Shown here one piece after another: positions 36,039-45,560 of a stretch of 64,000 nt of DNA; the first letter of the stretch is position 1, and every line of letters begins with the position of its first letter. The position numbers and the translations under genes were made by a program. The notes under the pieces are model-generated. The model was not told the origin of the DNA and made no database searches. It saw nothing but the letters and a program-made list of their open reading frames with translations. The DNA comes from Oscillospiraceae bacterium. Lineage in GTDB: Bacteria; Bacillota; Clostridia; Oscillospirales; Oscillospiraceae. The DNA is taken from positions 124,001 through 188,000 of the forward strand of contig SVKU01000001.1 in assembly GCA_015068245.1 (NCBI GenBank), in the 5' to 3' direction.

Positions 36039-36073
36039 GACACTGTTTGTTTCCGTAAGGGTCAAACAGTGTC
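36039..36073 (+). terminator. Terminator after the DUF5662 gene
   Basis: GACACTGTTTG / CAAACAGTGTC, 11-bp arms, loop of 13, then TTTTTGTTT. Confidence 0.8.
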
Positions 36074-36201
36074 TTTTTGTTTCTATTTGTAAATAAAAAC
36101 TCAGATTAAAAATATTAAACCACAACATTTGTCTTATTTTCTTGATTTGGATACAATATACTGATATAATCATTAATAACAATACAACGTGCGGTGAATT
36201 T

Positions 36202-37143
36202 ATGGATACTCAGCTCAAAACACTATATATTGTCGTCCCCTGTTATAACGAAGAAGAAGCATTGCCGGAAACCAACGATGTTTTGCTCCGGTTGCTTGAC
36301 CGGTTGCAGTCGTGCGGTAAGATTTCTGACAGCAGCAAAATATGCTATGTGGACGACGGTTCCAAGGACAACACCTGGAATCTCATTTCAGAATACTGCT
36401 GCAGCCGCAAAAACGTATCCGGCATAAAGCTGTCCCGCAACCGTGGACATCAGAACGCAGTCATGGCCGGACTTATGACTGTCCGCACCTGCTGCGACAT
36501 GGCTGTCAGTATTGATGCCGATCTTCAGGACGATCCCAATGTAATTGAACAGTTTGTAGATCATTATCTTAATGGCTGTGAGGTCGTATATGGCGTTCGA
36601 AACGACCGCAATTCAGACACTTCATTTAAGCGTTCAACGGCTCAGCTATATTACAGATTCTTGGAACTGCTGGGAGTTGAAATAATATACAACCATGCCG
36701 ATTTCAGATTACTTGGCAAACGTGCACTTGATGCGCTTGCCGAATATGGTGAAAGCAATCTGTTTCTTCGCGGCATTGTGCCTCAGCTTGGTTTTAAATC
36801 TGCCGCTGTTGAGTATGCACGCTCTTCCCGTAATGCCGGTCAGTCAAAATATACCTTGGCTAAAATGCTCTCTCTTGCATCAGAAGGTGTGACCTCTTTT
36901 TCTGTAAAACCACTCAGAATGGTATCGGCTTTTTCTGTCCTGTTGTTTACTGTATGTGTTTTGTGCTGGATCGTTAACCTCATTTCAGGCGTTAGCTTTT
37001 CAGAAGCGATGATACTTTCAGTTTGGTCAGCCTGTTCACTGATCCTTCTGGCAATTTCCATCATTGGTGAATATATCGGAAGAACTTATATTGAGGTAAA
37101 ACGGCGGCCAAGGTATTTCATCGACGAATATATCAATCAATAA
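36202..37143 (+). CDS. Family 2 glycosyltransferase (GtrB/DPM1-like)
   Basis: A 313-residue protein. The GT2 catalytic domain has VVPCYNEEEALPET near residue 12, YVDDGSKDNTW near 52 and the metal-binding DADLQDDP near 102. Two C-terminal transmembrane helices (SAFSVLLFTVCVLCWIVNLI and a second pair) are typical of polyprenyl-phosphate glycosyltransferases. It probably transfers a sugar to undecaprenyl phosphate at the inner face of the membrane. ATG 36202 gives the family N-terminus. A small lipoprotein gene follows by 5 bases. Confidence 0.87.
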   Translation: MDTQLKTLYIVVPCYNEEEALPETNDVLLRLLDRLQSCGKISDSSKICYVDDGSKDNTWNLISEYCCSRKNVSGIKLSRNRGHQNAVMAGLMTVRTCCDMAVSIDADLQDDPNVIEQFVDHYLNGCEVVYGVRNDRNSDTSFKRSTAQLYYRFLELLGVEIIYNHADFRLLGKRALDALAEYGESNLFLRGIVPQLGFKSAAVEYARSSRNAGQSKYTLAKMLSLASEGVTSFSVKPLRMVSAFSVLLFTVCVLCWIVNLISGVSFSEAMILSVWSACSLILLAISIIGEYIGRTYIEVKRRPRYFIDEYINQ

Positions 37144-37148
37144 TTGAG

Positions 37149-37583
37149 GTGATTACCCTGAAGCGAATACTGATTCTAACGGCAGTGCTGCTGTTACTGC
37201 TTTGTTCCTGCTCCGCCGAACCCTCCCTCGTCATAACCGAAGGAGCAAACTTTCATACTGTAACCGCAGAAAAATGCTGCGAATCCGAGCGTCTGGAGCT
37301 TACTGCTCAGGAAAGTGCAGAAATCACCGTAAACGTATCGGTTCAATCCTCAAAGGGTTCAGTCGACCTGTTGTGCAACAACTCCGCAGGAGACATCGTT
37401 TCGCAGTATGATGAGTTGAAAGAAGGTTCATACTCTTTCCGCCTTACCGGACCCGATACTTTCTATATTACCGTGACTTGTGACAGATTCAGCGGTACCT
37501 GTAATATTTCCTGGGAAACGATTGGTGCCGTGTCTACTACCGAGGAGACGCCCGAGGTCGTTGTCGTTGACCCTAAAGCCTGA
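37149..37583 (+). CDS. Small hypothetical lipoprotein
   Basis: A 144-residue product with a signal sequence LKRILILTAVLLLLLC and lipobox-like LLCSC near residue 20, followed by a mature part rich in Val, Ser and Thr, probably all-beta. I recognise no family. The given start is GTG 37149, but the best ribosome site, GAGGTG (37146-37151), overlaps it. That site is well spaced for CTG 37158, so translation may begin at CTG. It is probably co-transcribed with the glycosyltransferase. Confidence 0.65.
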   Translation: MITLKRILILTAVLLLLLCSCSAEPSLVITEGANFHTVTAEKCCESERLELTAQESAEITVNVSVQSSKGSVDLLCNNSAGDIVSQYDELKEGSYSFRLTGPDTFYITVTCDRFSGTCNISWETIGAVSTTEETPEVVVVDPKA

Positions 37584-37592
37584 TAAAGTAAT

Positions 37593-37623
37593 AAAAATGG
37601 GGTACTGATCGTACCCCATTTTT
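37593..37623. terminator. Bidirectional terminator between the lipoprotein gene and rodA
   Basis: Perfect 13-bp repeat AAAAATGGGGTAC / GTACCCCATTTTT with a 5-nt loop, between converging genes. The right arm reaches to 2 bases from the rodA stop. Confidence 0.85.
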
Positions 37624-37624
37624 A

Positions 37625-38797
37625 TCATGCTTTGACAGATATAGGTGGTCTTACATAACGTATACTTGAATCAGACTCCGGTCTCTTATGAATACCGGAA
37701 ACTATCCCCATAGCCGCAAATGTCATAACCAGCGAAGAACCGCCATAACTAAAGAACGGTAAAGTCAGACCAATAACAGGCAACACTCCAAGATTCAGTC
37801 CAATATTTACGATTATCTGAAACATGAGCATGCCTGCAATACCGATACAAACAAGCCTGTTGGTGAAATTGGGAGTTTTAAGTCCAACATACAGGCATCT
37901 GATGACTATTGCCGCAAGAATGATCATTACGACCATGCATCCCATAAACCCAAGTTCTTCGCCTATAACAGAGAAGATACAGTCAGTATGCTGAGCCGGT
38001 ATGCTTCCGGATCCTGTCATTTTTCCGTTACCGTAACCCTGGCCAAACATCTTGCCGCTGCCAAGAGCGGTCTGAGTCTGCTCCATCTGATAACGCTCAT
38101 TATTCGCCATTGGATCTATCGCAGGATCATATACAACAAGTATTCTGTTTTTCATATAATCCCTGATGATACCCGTGGACCATAAAACCGGGACAGCTGC
38201 GCACAAAGCAGCAAAGCCTCCAAGAAACCAGCCAAAACTGATACCGGCACCAAGGGCAAGAAATACAAATATTGCAAGGAATGTCAATGCAGAACCTGCG
38301 TCATTTGATGCGTCCATATAAAGTCCAACGATAATTATTACAAGGGCAGCAAAGACAAGGATCGAAACAGGAGAATTCAACTTATCACGGCGAATTGTCA
38401 TTTCCTGGGCAAGAACAATAATGAATATTACCTTACACACCTCAGAAGGCTGAATACTTACGCCAACATAAGGTATTACCATCCAGGCACGGTTACCTGT
38501 ACCGTCGTCACGCCCCCATATGTATAGCATTGCGATAAACACAAGGCAAAAAAGATAAAGCAATCTGTTCTGTTCAGCAAAAATATCCAGATCAATAACT
38601 GAAAAGAAAAGATAGGCAATGATGCCCAATAATAAAGCAGCTATCTGAACAGTAACCGATCCGGACATGCTCGAGCTGTATGAAGTTGCACTGGCAATAG
38701 CAACAATGCCATATATCGAAGCAACACAGCACAGACCAAGTAAAACCCAGTCTGAACCCTTCAGATACATAAGGCATTTTTTGATAAATAACCTCAC
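37625..38797 (-). CDS. rodA: FtsW/RodA/SpoVE family peptidoglycan polymerase
   Basis: A 390-residue SEDS-family membrane protein with about ten helices. Conserved blocks are SIQPSEVCKVIFI, DAGSALTFLAIF, GQGYGNGKMTGSGSIPAQHTDCIFSVIGEELGF and LPFFSYGGSSLVMTF. SEDS proteins polymerise lipid II glycan strands with a class B PBP. The family cannot be split into RodA, FtsW and SpoVE with certainty here. RodA is favoured by the IPAQHTDCIF block and the absence of division genes nearby. The start is GTG 38797 with GGAGG upstream. Confidence 0.88.
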   Translation of the reverse strand: MRLFIKKCLMYLKGSDWVLLGLCCVASIYGIVAIASATSYSSSMSGSVTVQIAALLLGIIAYLFFSVIDLDIFAEQNRLLYLFCLVFIAMLYIWGRDDGTGNRAWMVIPYVGVSIQPSEVCKVIFIIVLAQEMTIRRDKLNSPVSILVFAALVIIIVGLYMDASNDAGSALTFLAIFVFLALGAGISFGWFLGGFAALCAAVPVLWSTGIIRDYMKNRILVVYDPAIDPMANNERYQMEQTQTALGSGKMFGQGYGNGKMTGSGSIPAQHTDCIFSVIGEELGFMGCMVVMIILAAIVIRCLYVGLKTPNFTNRLVCIGIAGMLMFQIIVNIGLNLGVLPVIGLTLPFFSYGGSSLVMTFAAMGIVSGIHKRPESDSSIRYVRPPISVKA

Positions 38798-38935
38798 AAG
38801 CTACCTCCTGCAGAATAATCGACAAAAATATCAATCATTATTGTATCATTATTTTTCAATTCCGTAAACTAAAAAGATTGCCAAACCGTCACAATATGAT
38901 ATAATCATTTGTAGAATTCCAAAGCGAGGTGCAAA

Positions 38936-39370
38936 ATGACGTACATCTCTCACAGTGTTGAAGAGACCGAGAATCTTGGAGCTTCCCTTGCCAAGGCCCT
39001 GTCTCCCGGTGATATAGTTGCCTTTACAGGCGACCTTGGAGCGGGCAAAACCGCATTTATCCGCGGTATGGCTGCCGGATTGGGACTTAACGATCGAGTT
39101 ACGAGTCCCACTTACACTATCGTTAACGAGTATGTTGGCTCTGTTTCTCTGTTTCATTTCGACCTGTACAGGCTTGGCGGCTCAGATGAACTTTTTGATA
39201 TCGGTTGGGAAGATTACATTTCAAGAAACGGTATTTGCGCTGTTGAGTGGTCTGAGCGTGCAGAAGATGAACTTTTAGACTGTGTTAAAGTAAACATCAG
39301 CCGCATTTCAGACAATGAGCGTTGTATTATGATCGAAGGAGTTGATTTGAATGCTTTTACTGGCTCTTGA
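38936..39370 (+). CDS. tsaE: tRNA t6A biosynthesis ATPase TsaE
   Basis: A 144-residue P-loop protein with FTGDLGAGKTAFIRGMAAGLG (Walker A) near residues 30-50 and TSPTYTIVNEY, FHFDLYRL and GICAVEWSERAED following in the family order. TsaE is the ATPase that resets the TsaBD complex in threonylcarbamoyl-adenosine synthesis. It overlaps tsaB by 20 bases. tsaD and tsaC are not in the window. Confidence 0.95.
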   Translation: MTYISHSVEETENLGASLAKALSPGDIVAFTGDLGAGKTAFIRGMAAGLGLNDRVTSPTYTIVNEYVGSVSLFHFDLYRLGGSDELFDIGWEDYISRNGICAVEWSERAEDELLDCVKVNISRISDNERCIMIEGVDLNAFTGS

Positions 39371-40043
39371 TTGTTCTGCAAAGGCAGCTTCAGTTGCATT
39401 GGTGAAAGACGATCAGCTTTTGGCTCAGTATTATCAAAACAGCGGGCTTACCCACAGTCGAACTCTGCTTCCCATGGTTGAGAACATTTTGTCTAATAAT
39501 GAGCTTAGTATCAGCGATGTAGACTGTGTGGCTGTTTCCAAAGGTCCCGGTTCCTTTACCGGACTTCGCATAGGCATTTCCACCGTTAAAGGTCTGTGTT
39601 GGGGCAGAGATATTCCATGCCGTGGTGTTTCAACCCTCGAATCAATGGCATATAATCTTATACATCAAGAGGGTCTCATCTGCTGCGTTATGGACGCCAG
39701 AAGGAATCAGGTTTATAATGCACTGTTCCTGTCAGATGGCAAAAACCTGACCCGTTTATGCGATGACCGTGCAATATCTACCTCAGAACTAGACGCTGAA
39801 CTTAAACGCCATCAGAAGACCACTTACCTTGTGGGCGACGGCACCGATCTTTGCAGTCGGGAATTGACGTATGAAAATATAGTACTCCCCTCTCAACAAC
39901 TAAAAATGCAGTCAGCCTACGGTGTTGCAATGGCTGCAATCGCTGCCGGAACTAATATCCCTGCTTCGGAACTTACTCCAAGTTATCTTAGGTTGTCACA
40001 GGCAGAACGTGAACGCCTGGAGAGAATAAATAATCATAAATAA
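39351..40043 (+). CDS. tsaB: tRNA t6A biosynthesis scaffold protein TsaB
   Basis: A 230-residue ASKHA-fold protein. It begins LLLALDCSAKAASVALV, and carries GLTHSRTLLPMVENIL, VSKGPGSFTGLRIGISTVKGL and MDARRNQVYNALF. TsaB is a non-catalytic partner of TsaD. The start is inside the end of tsaE, which suggests coupled translation. No rimI-like gene follows, unlike in many relatives. Confidence 0.95.
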   Translation: MLLLALDCSAKAASVALVKDDQLLAQYYQNSGLTHSRTLLPMVENILSNNELSISDVDCVAVSKGPGSFTGLRIGISTVKGLCWGRDIPCRGVSTLESMAYNLIHQEGLICCVMDARRNQVYNALFLSDGKNLTRLCDDRAISTSELDAELKRHQKTTYLVGDGTDLCSRELTYENIVLPSQQLKMQSAYGVAMAAIAAGTNIPASELTPSYLRLSQAERERLERINNHK

Positions 40044-40063
40044 TAAACCAATGAGGTGCAAAA

Positions 40064-40693
40064 ATGGGAAAAGTAACTGTATACGACCATCCACTTATTC
40101 ATCACAAGCTCACCATTCTCAGAAACAAAGATACATCTGTTAAGGATTTTCGTGAGTTGATTGGTGAGATAGCAATGTTTATGTGCTATGAAGCCACCAG
40201 AGACCTCCCTACCGAAGAAATCGAAGTCGAAACTCCTGTAGCACCGGGCAAATTCAGAGCGCTTTCCGGCAAAATGCTGGCCGTCGTTCCGATTCTTCGT
40301 GCGGGTCTTGGCATGGTAGATGGCATGATAGCGATGATTCCGTCTGCCAAGATTGGTCATATCGGACTTTATCGTGACCCTGATACTCTTGAGCCTGTAG
40401 AATACTACTGCAAGCTTCCCACCGACATTTCAGAACGTGAAGTATTTGTTGTGGATCCCATGCTTGCAACCGGTGGTTCTGCCTCGGCTGCAATTACCTT
40501 CCTCAAAGAACACGGCTGCAAAAGTATTCGTCTTATGAACATTATCGCCGCTCCCGAAGGAATTGCAGTAGTTCAGCAGCAGCATCCCGATGTAGACATT
40601 TATGTTGCCGCAGTGGACGAGTGCCTTAACGATCACGGTTACATCGTTCCCGGCCTTGGCGATGCCGGCGACAGAATATTCGGCACCAAGTAA
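40064..40693 (+). CDS. upp: Uracil phosphoribosyltransferase
   Basis: A 209-residue enzyme. It makes UMP from uracil and [18 protein letters not shown] and the PRPP-binding loop [16 protein letters not shown] near residue 130 are diagnostic. [13 protein letters not shown] at the C-terminus binds uracil. GAGGTG precedes ATG 40064. It follows tsaB by 20 bases and ends at a strong terminator. Confidence 0.97.
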   Translation: MGKVTVYDHPLIHHKLTILRNKDTSVKDFRELIGEIAMFMCYEATRDLPTEEIEVETPVAPGKFRALSGKMLAVVPILRAGLGMVDGMIAMIPSAKIGHIGLYRDPDTLEPVEYYCKLPTDISEREVFVVDPMLATGGSASAAITFLKEHGCKSIRLMNIIAAPEGIAVVQQQHPDVDIYVAAVDECLNDHGYIVPGLGDAGDRIFGTK

Positions 40694-40704
40694 ATATCTA
40701 TACT

Positions 40705-40735
40705 CAAAAACGGAAAGCAATTGCTTTCCGTTTTT
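40705..40735 (+). terminator. Terminator after upp
   Basis: Perfect 13-bp repeat AAAAACGGAAAGC / GCTTTCCGTTTTT, loop AATT, T tract included. Confidence 0.85.
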
Positions 40736-40737
40736 TG

Positions 40738-40766
40738 TTGAAAAGAACAGGCTGTTGGACTATAAT
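40738..40766 (+). promoter_or_regulatory. Sigma-A promoter of coaX
   Basis: TTGAAA (40738-40743) and TATAAT (40761-40766), 17 bp apart, directly behind the upp terminator and 27 bases before the coaX start. Confidence 0.75.
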
Positions 40767-40793
40767 ATAATTAACAATAAGGGAGGTAATGCT

Positions 40794-41582
40794 ATGATTT
40801 TGGCTATGGACGTGGGAAACAGCAACATTGTCTTGGGTTGTATAGATAACGGAAGTATAAAATGTATTTGCCGCATGGCAACTGACAAGCATAAAACCGG
40901 AGACCAGTATGGTTATGAGATCAAGAATCTTTTGAGCATGCATTCGGTACATCCCGATGATATAGATGGTTGTATTATTTCCTGCGTTGTACCTTCACTT
41001 ACCGATTCAATTTCTCAGGGCGTTAAGCTGGCACTCATGGTTGATGCTTTGGTCGTTGGTCCCGGCATAAAGACCGGACTTAACATCAGAATGGATAATC
41101 CCACACAGGTTGGTGCAGATCTGGTGGTTGAGTCTGTTGGGTGTATCCATAAATACCAGCTTCCGGTCATTATCATTGATCTCGGAACAGCCACAACTAT
41201 GGCTGTTATCAACGCAAAGGGCGAGTATATAGGCGGTGTGATTTGTCCAGGTGTAAATCTGTCACTTACCGCTCTTTCGACAGGTACTGCCCAGCTGCCG
41301 GATATCAGTCTTGAAACACCAAAACGTGTTATTGGCAGCAACACCGTAGACAGTATGAGAAGCGGACTTGTTTACGGCATGGCTTCGATGTTGGACGGTA
41401 TGGCATCACGTATGGAAGAAGAGTTAGGACAACCTGCCACCGTTGTTATGACGGGCGGAGTTTCATCATTGATCGCACCCGTCTGCAAACGGGAAGTAAT
41501 TGTTGACGAGAATCTGATACTGGAAGGATTGTATCTGCTTTATCAGAGAAACACATCAGACAGGAGACATCACCATGAATAA
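40794..41582 (+). CDS. coaX: Type III pantothenate kinase
   Basis: A 262-residue CoaX. It phosphorylates pantothenate, the first step of CoA synthesis, and is insensitive to CoA feedback. The ATP site is MDVGNSNIVLGC near residues 5-16. VGADLVVESVG and IIDLGTATTMAVINAKGEYIGG are diagnostic. GGGAGG precedes ATG 40794. Longer in-frame starts reach back through the promoter and terminator and are unlikely. It overlaps the next gene by 8 bases. Confidence 0.95.
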   Translation: MILAMDVGNSNIVLGCIDNGSIKCICRMATDKHKTGDQYGYEIKNLLSMHSVHPDDIDGCIISCVVPSLTDSISQGVKLALMVDALVVGPGIKTGLNIRMDNPTQVGADLVVESVGCIHKYQLPVIIIDLGTATTMAVINAKGEYIGGVICPGVNLSLTALSTGTAQLPDISLETPKRVIGSNTVDSMRSGLVYGMASMLDGMASRMEEELGQPATVVMTGGVSSLIAPVCKREVIVDENLILEGLYLLYQRNTSDRRHHHE

Positions 41583-42753
41583 AGTTCTTGGTAAGGATAT
41601 CATAATTCTGGACGGTGCTACCGGCACAATGCTCCAGCAGTTGGGGCTTCGACCGGGAGAGTCACCCTTAAACATGAACCTTAGAGCCCCGGAGCTTGTA
41701 AAACAGCTTCACGAAACCTATCTCAAAGCAGGTTCGAATATAATTTGCAGCAACACTTTCTCCGCCAGCGAGCATTATGGTAAAGGCTCCGATGTTTCGG
41801 AAGCTTTTATCGCCGCAATTGAAATCGCTAAATCAGCGGCGAAACCCTACGACGCACTGGTAGCTGCCGATATTGGCCCCATTGGCAGACTGTTGCAGAC
41901 GTTTGGCGATTTATCTGCAGATGAAGCCTATGAGATTTTTGCTAAACAGGCTAAGATGGCTGAAGATGCAGGTGCCGATATTATTTATTTTGAAACAATG
42001 ACCGATATTCTTGAGACAAAGATTGGAATACTCGCCGCCAAAGCTTCCACTTCCCTGCCGGTGTTTGCCTCAATGAGTTTTGAGTCAAACGGAAAAACTT
42101 TTCTTGGCTGTTCCCTTTCATCTATGGCTTTGACACTTCAGGCTGCAGGTGCCAATGCTGTCGGCATCAACTGTTCAGTCGGCCCCAATGAAGCTATTGC
42201 CATGGCGCAGGAAATTGTTAAATGGACTGACCTGCCAATAATAGTCAAACCCAATGCGGGTCTGCCGGCAACAGAAAACGGAGTCACAGTTTACAATGTG
42301 ACCCCGTCAGAATTTGCTGATACAATGTCCTCGTTGCCTTCCCTGGGCGTTTCTCTCATGGGAGGATGCTGCGGTACTTCTCCCGATTTCATTTCTGCAC
42401 TGGTAAACTCAGTTAAAGATAAGGCAGTTGGAGAAAGACCCATGCCAAATACTTCTTCCCGCTGTTCAAGCAGCGTTGTTGATGACGGCACCGAACCGGA
42501 TCATTCTCTCGATTGTCGAGTATCAGACGATGCAAAAGACGCTTATTCGGACATTGATGACCTTATTGACCTTGCCATGGATGCCGACGATACTTCTCTT
42601 GTCCTTTATGTCGACGGTTTAGAAAACGGACGTGAGATACTGAAAAATGCCATCACAGAACTGCAGGCAGCTGTCAAAAACCCATTGATTGTTGAATCAC
42701 AGGAAGCCGACATGATTGCTTACATCGATCGTTATTACAGAGGAAAACTTTAG
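41575..42753 (+). CDS. Homocysteine S-methyltransferase family protein with truncated pterin-binding remnant
   Basis: A 392-residue protein. Residues 1 to about 285 are the homocysteine-binding barrel of Met[25 protein letters not shown], and zinc ligands in NCSVGP and GGCCGT. The remainder looks like only the first strand-helix units of a MetH-type pterin-binding domain ([19 protein letters not shown], then NPLIVES and RYYRGKL) and then stops. The folate-, B12- and activation domains are absent. It may work with separately encoded partners, or use S-methylmethionine-like donors. The gene overlaps coaX by 8 bases, and its terminator lies inside the 3' end of sigE. Confidence 0.85.
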   Translation: MNKVLGKDIIILDGATGTMLQQLGLRPGESPLNMNLRAPELVKQLHETYLKAGSNIICSNTFSASEHYGKGSDVSEAFIAAIEIAKSAAKPYDALVAADIGPIGRLLQTFGDLSADEAYEIFAKQAKMAEDAGADIIYFETMTDILETKIGILAAKASTSLPVFASMSFESNGKTFLGCSLSSMALTLQAAGANAVGINCSVGPNEAIAMAQEIVKWTDLPIIVKPNAGLPATENGVTVYNVTPSEFADTMSSLPSLGVSLMGGCCGTSPDFISALVNSVKDKAVGERPMPNTSSRCSSSVVDDGTEPDHSLDCRVSDDAKDAYSDIDDLIDLAMDADDTSLVLYVDGLENGREILKNAITELQAAVKNPLIVESQEADMIAYIDRYYRGKL

Positions 42754-43457
42754 GTATTAATAGACATACTTCGAATAATGTCCCGTTTCAAACGGGACAT
42801 TATTCTTTTTTCAAGCCTTGAAATATATGATTGTGATATTCCCATTTTATCTGCTACTTCTTTTTGTGTCTGTTCCTTATGACCACCTATTCCATATCGC
42901 ATCAACACGATCTCACGCTCACGTTGACTAAGCCTGCCCAGAGCTTCAAAAAGAAGCTGTTTATCTGCATCGTCCTCAAGCGGTCTCATCACCGTATCAT
43001 TTTCTGTTCCAAGCACATCAGATAAAAGCAGTTCGTTCCCGTCATAATCCGTATTCAAAGGTTCATCGAATGAAACCTCTGTCTTTTGTCCGTTTGTTTT
43101 TCGCAGATACATAAGGATCTCATTTTCTATACATCTTGAAGAATATGTGGCAAGTTTGATTTTCTTATCCGGTTTGAACGTGTTGACCGCCTTTATAAGT
43201 CCGATAGTTCCGATTGAAATAAGATCTTCAATGTTTATGCCTGTGTTTTCAAATCTTTTAGCAATGTAGACCACCAGTCTGAGATTGTGCTCAATCAGAA
43301 GAGATTTAGCATCAGCATCATCAAGAGCCAGTTTATTAATTGCAGCCAATTCTTCATCGGCTTCCAACGGAGGAGGCAGTACATCACTTCCCCCTATGTA
43401 GTGAATTGACTGTTTGTTTAATCCAAATACTCTCAATAATAATTCTTTTATTCTCAT
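42750..43457 (-). CDS. sigE: RNA polymerase sporulation sigma factor SigE
   Basis: A 235-residue pro-sigma-E. The first 25-30 residues form the cleavable pro-region ending near [13 protein letters not shown]. Region 2 has [16 protein letters not shown] and [17 protein letters not shown], and region 4 has [23 protein letters not shown]. It controls early mother-cell transcription. It lies 2 bases after spoIIGA, which encodes its processing protease. The last codons overlap the convergent methyltransferase gene by 4 bases and also contain that gene's terminator. Confidence 0.95.
   Translation of the reverse strand: MRIKELLLRVFGLNKQSIHYIGGSDVLPPPLEADEELAAINKLALDDADAKSLLIEHNLRLVVYIAKRFENTGINIEDLISIGTIGLIKAVNTFKPDKKIKLATYSSRCIENEILMYLRKTNGQKTEVSFDEPLNTDYDGNELLLSDVLGTENDTVMRPLEDDADKQLLFEALGRLSQREREIVLMRYGIGGHKEQTQKEVADKMGISQSYISRLEKRIMSRLKRDIIRSMSINT
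42774..42804 (+). terminator. Terminator of the methyltransferase gene, embedded in sigE coding sequence
   Basis: Perfect 14-bp repeat AATAATGTCCCGTT / AACGGGACATTATT, loop TCA, followed by CTTTTTT on the plus strand. It lies inside the 3' end of sigE on the opposite strand. Confidence 0.75.
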
Positions 43458-43459
43458 TT

Positions 43460-44296
43460 TTATCCTCCTAAAAGTCCAGAAATTGCTTCATAACTGCCGT
43501 CACTACTTATCCTATTTGGCGAAAAAGCTATCAATCCGTCTTTTATTTCACGCCCATCAAGTTTAATGCTGTCACACTTCAATGCAAGCATAAGGCCGCT
43601 GCTTTTTCCCACTGAGTTGAACGGTATAAGCCTTGTTTTTGCATTTGGGTAGACCAAACGAAGTCTTTCCAAAAGCAATACAGGGTCATTACTTGGAGCA
43701 AGTCCTGATATTCTACTGAATATGTCCATTGATACAACAGTCACAGGTGCATTTGTCATAGGATCTGTTAGAGCATTGCCTGTATCACAAAGGTATTTTA
43801 TCCGAATTATTTTTCCTAAAGCTGCAATTTCAGCAGTCCCAAGACTTCTTGCTATTTGAGATGCTGTCTTTTTATACACATAACTTAAAACAACATAGGC
43901 AATGGCTGTTATTAAAAGCAGAGTTTTTAAATCGACAGGAATATACAAAGTTGAAATATTGGCAAGCATATTTCCACCCATCATTGAAGCCACAATTGCT
44001 GCCCCTGCAAAAGCAAAAGAAACTCCTGCAGTTATTAATGTAAGTCTGATTATTCTCCTATTCATACCGAAAGCTATAGCTGTCATAAGAAAACAAATTG
44101 CAGATTTACCGGCAACGCCTGACAAAAAGTAAAAACACGGAAGCAATACCGTTGCAGAATATACGGCTCCGACTGCAGCAGCAATCAAAAGCCTAAATCT
44201 TGAGAATATTGCTCCACTTATTTTGGCTGTGGAAAGAAGCACAAGATAGTCTACTATTGTATTAAGCGTAATCAGACTGTCTACGTATATGATCAC
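43460..44296 (-). CDS. spoIIGA: Sigma-E processing peptidase SpoIIGA
   Basis: A 278-residue protein. The N-terminal half has five to six transmembrane helices. The C-terminal half is an aspartic-protease-like domain with the catalytic motif YLCDTGNAL near residue 170 and [13 protein letters not shown] near 220. SpoIIGA sits in the sporulation septum and cleaves pro-sigma-E when signalled by SpoIIR. It forms the conserved spoIIGA-sigE operon. Confidence 0.93.
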   Translation of the reverse strand: MIIYVDSLITLNTIVDYLVLLSTAKISGAIFSRFRLLIAAAVGAVYSATVLLPCFYFLSGVAGKSAICFLMTAIAFGMNRRIIRLTLITAGVSFAFAGAAIVASMMGGNMLANISTLYIPVDLKTLLLITAIAYVVLSYVYKKTASQIARSLGTAEIAALGKIIRIKYLCDTGNALTDPMTNAPVTVVSMDIFSRISGLAPSNDPVLLLERLRLVYPNAKTRLIPFNSVGKSSGLMLALKCDSIKLDGREIKDGLIAFSPNRISSDGSYEAISGLLGG

Positions 44297-44347
44297 GGCA
44301 TCACCTCCATGTAGATATTATATTTGGACAAGATCAAAAAACAGGTC

Positions 44348-44384
44348 AAAAAAAGCCCCGGTGCAAACTAAATTTGCACCGGGG
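44348..44384 (-). terminator. Terminator of the radical SAM gene
   Basis: CCCCGGTGCAAA / TTTGCACCGGGG, 12-bp arms, loop of 5, then CTTTTTTTGACC on the minus strand, 18 bases past the stop codon. Confidence 0.85.
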
Positions 44385-44402
44385 TAATTAGATTCAATTG
44401 AA

Positions 44403-45272
44403 TTACAATCCTCTTGCAAACTCGCTTCTGATAGCGGTTTTACCTTCGATTGCACTTTGCAGCAAAGCCGAAAGCTTTGCTTTATCTTCAGTAAGAGTTC
44501 CCTTAATGGGCAGATAATTGGACGCATGATCAGACGTAAAGTGAAGCTTTTCAACTGTCAGATTGTCAATCAATTTTTTTGTTTCGATCAGTGATTCAAC
44601 TGCGCTGAGCACCTGAAACTTCCCCTCAACTATCTCACTATAAAGTTTAGTGCCGGGAACAGGTGTATAGTTCATTGAGGAAAGATGATTCGGATGCATC
44701 TTATTGATGATATCTGCAGTAGCCAGAATATGCTCATCAGATCTCTCGGTTCCGCCAAGACCTACAAGAATAATCGCCCAAAGGTCGATTCCGGCCTCAA
44801 CAAGACGTCTCCCGGCTTCCAGCATTGTTGCGGAATCAACGCCCTTGTTTGTATGTTTCAGAACGTAGTCGCTTCCGCTTTCAACTCCAAGATATGCCCT
44901 TCCAAGACCTGCATCTGCCAGTTCTTTCAATTCAGAAAGTGATTTAGTGAGTGTACTTCTCGGTCCCGCATAAGTGGAAATCAGCCGTGCGTAAGGAAAG
45001 CACTTTTTCAGCTTTTCGATAATTCTCAAAAGTTCATCGGTTTTGATAATGATAGCATCACCGTCACAGAGAAAAATCTTTTCATAACGGTTATAAATCA
45101 TAGCCGATTCTTCAATATCGCGAAGTATATCTTCTGTAGGGCGTATTCTGAACTTCTTATCTTTATACATACCACAGAACGTACAGCCGTTGTGGCTGCA
45201 GCCAATAGTAGCCTGAATCAAAAAGCTGCGCCACTCTCCGGGTGGACGGTATACGTTGCCTTCATATTCCAT
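44403..45272 (-). CDS. Radical SAM protein
   Basis: A 289-residue radical SAM enzyme. The cluster motif is CSHNGCTFC near residues 24-32, a Cys-x4-Cys-x2-Cys spacing where Cys-x3-Cys is most common. The AdoMet-binding Gly-Glu region is GVESGSDYVL near 125. VGLGGTERSDEH near 170 and MNYTPVPGTKLY are family blocks. It resembles B12/HemN-like radical SAM proteins of unknown substrate. It lies 4 bases downstream of a DUF951 gene, so the two form one unit. Confidence 0.85.
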   Translation of the reverse strand: MEYEGNVYRPPGEWRSFLIQATIGCSHNGCTFCGMYKDKKFRIRPTEDILRDIEESAMIYNRYEKIFLCDGDAIIIKTDELLRIIEKLKKCFPYARLISTYAGPRSTLTKSLSELKELADAGLGRAYLGVESGSDYVLKHTNKGVDSATMLEAGRRLVEAGIDLWAIILVGLGGTERSDEHILATADIINKMHPNHLSSMNYTPVPGTKLYSEIVEGKFQVLSAVESLIETKKLIDNLTVEKLHFTSDHASNYLPIKGTLTEDKAKLSALLQSAIEGKTAIRSEFARGL

Positions 45273-45276
45273 TGTA

Positions 45277-45456
45277 TCATTCCCTTTCTATGGATTTGAT
45301 TCTTTTTTCAACATTTGAGCGTGCCAGCATTACCTCGTGTCCACAGGTCAGGCACTTCATTCTGATATCCGCTCCCGTTCTCAATACCTGCCAGCTGTAG
45401 CTTCCGCAGGGATGAGGCTTTTTCAAAATTAATTTATCGCCAACTCTAATATCCAT
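45277..45456 (-). CDS. DUF951 family small zinc-ribbon-like protein
   Basis: A 59-residue protein starting MDIRVGDKLILKKPHPCG. It has CLTCGHEVMLAR near 35-46 and ends RIKSIERE. Three cysteines and the central RTGADIRMKC match the DUF951 family, common in Firmicutes and of unknown role. Many relatives lie near ychF or noc genes, but here it precedes a radical SAM gene. GGAGC precedes ATG 45456. Confidence 0.85.
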   Translation of the reverse strand: MDIRVGDKLILKKPHPCGSYSWQVLRTGADIRMKCLTCGHEVMLARSNVEKRIKSIERE

Positions 45457-45560
45457 AATTTGCTCCTAAGTTGGAAAATCAAGTATAAACATATTTTGCC
45501 TGGGGAAAACTCCTTTCAGACAGATGAACCTATAGTTCTGTAAGCGAAAGGAAGAAAAAC

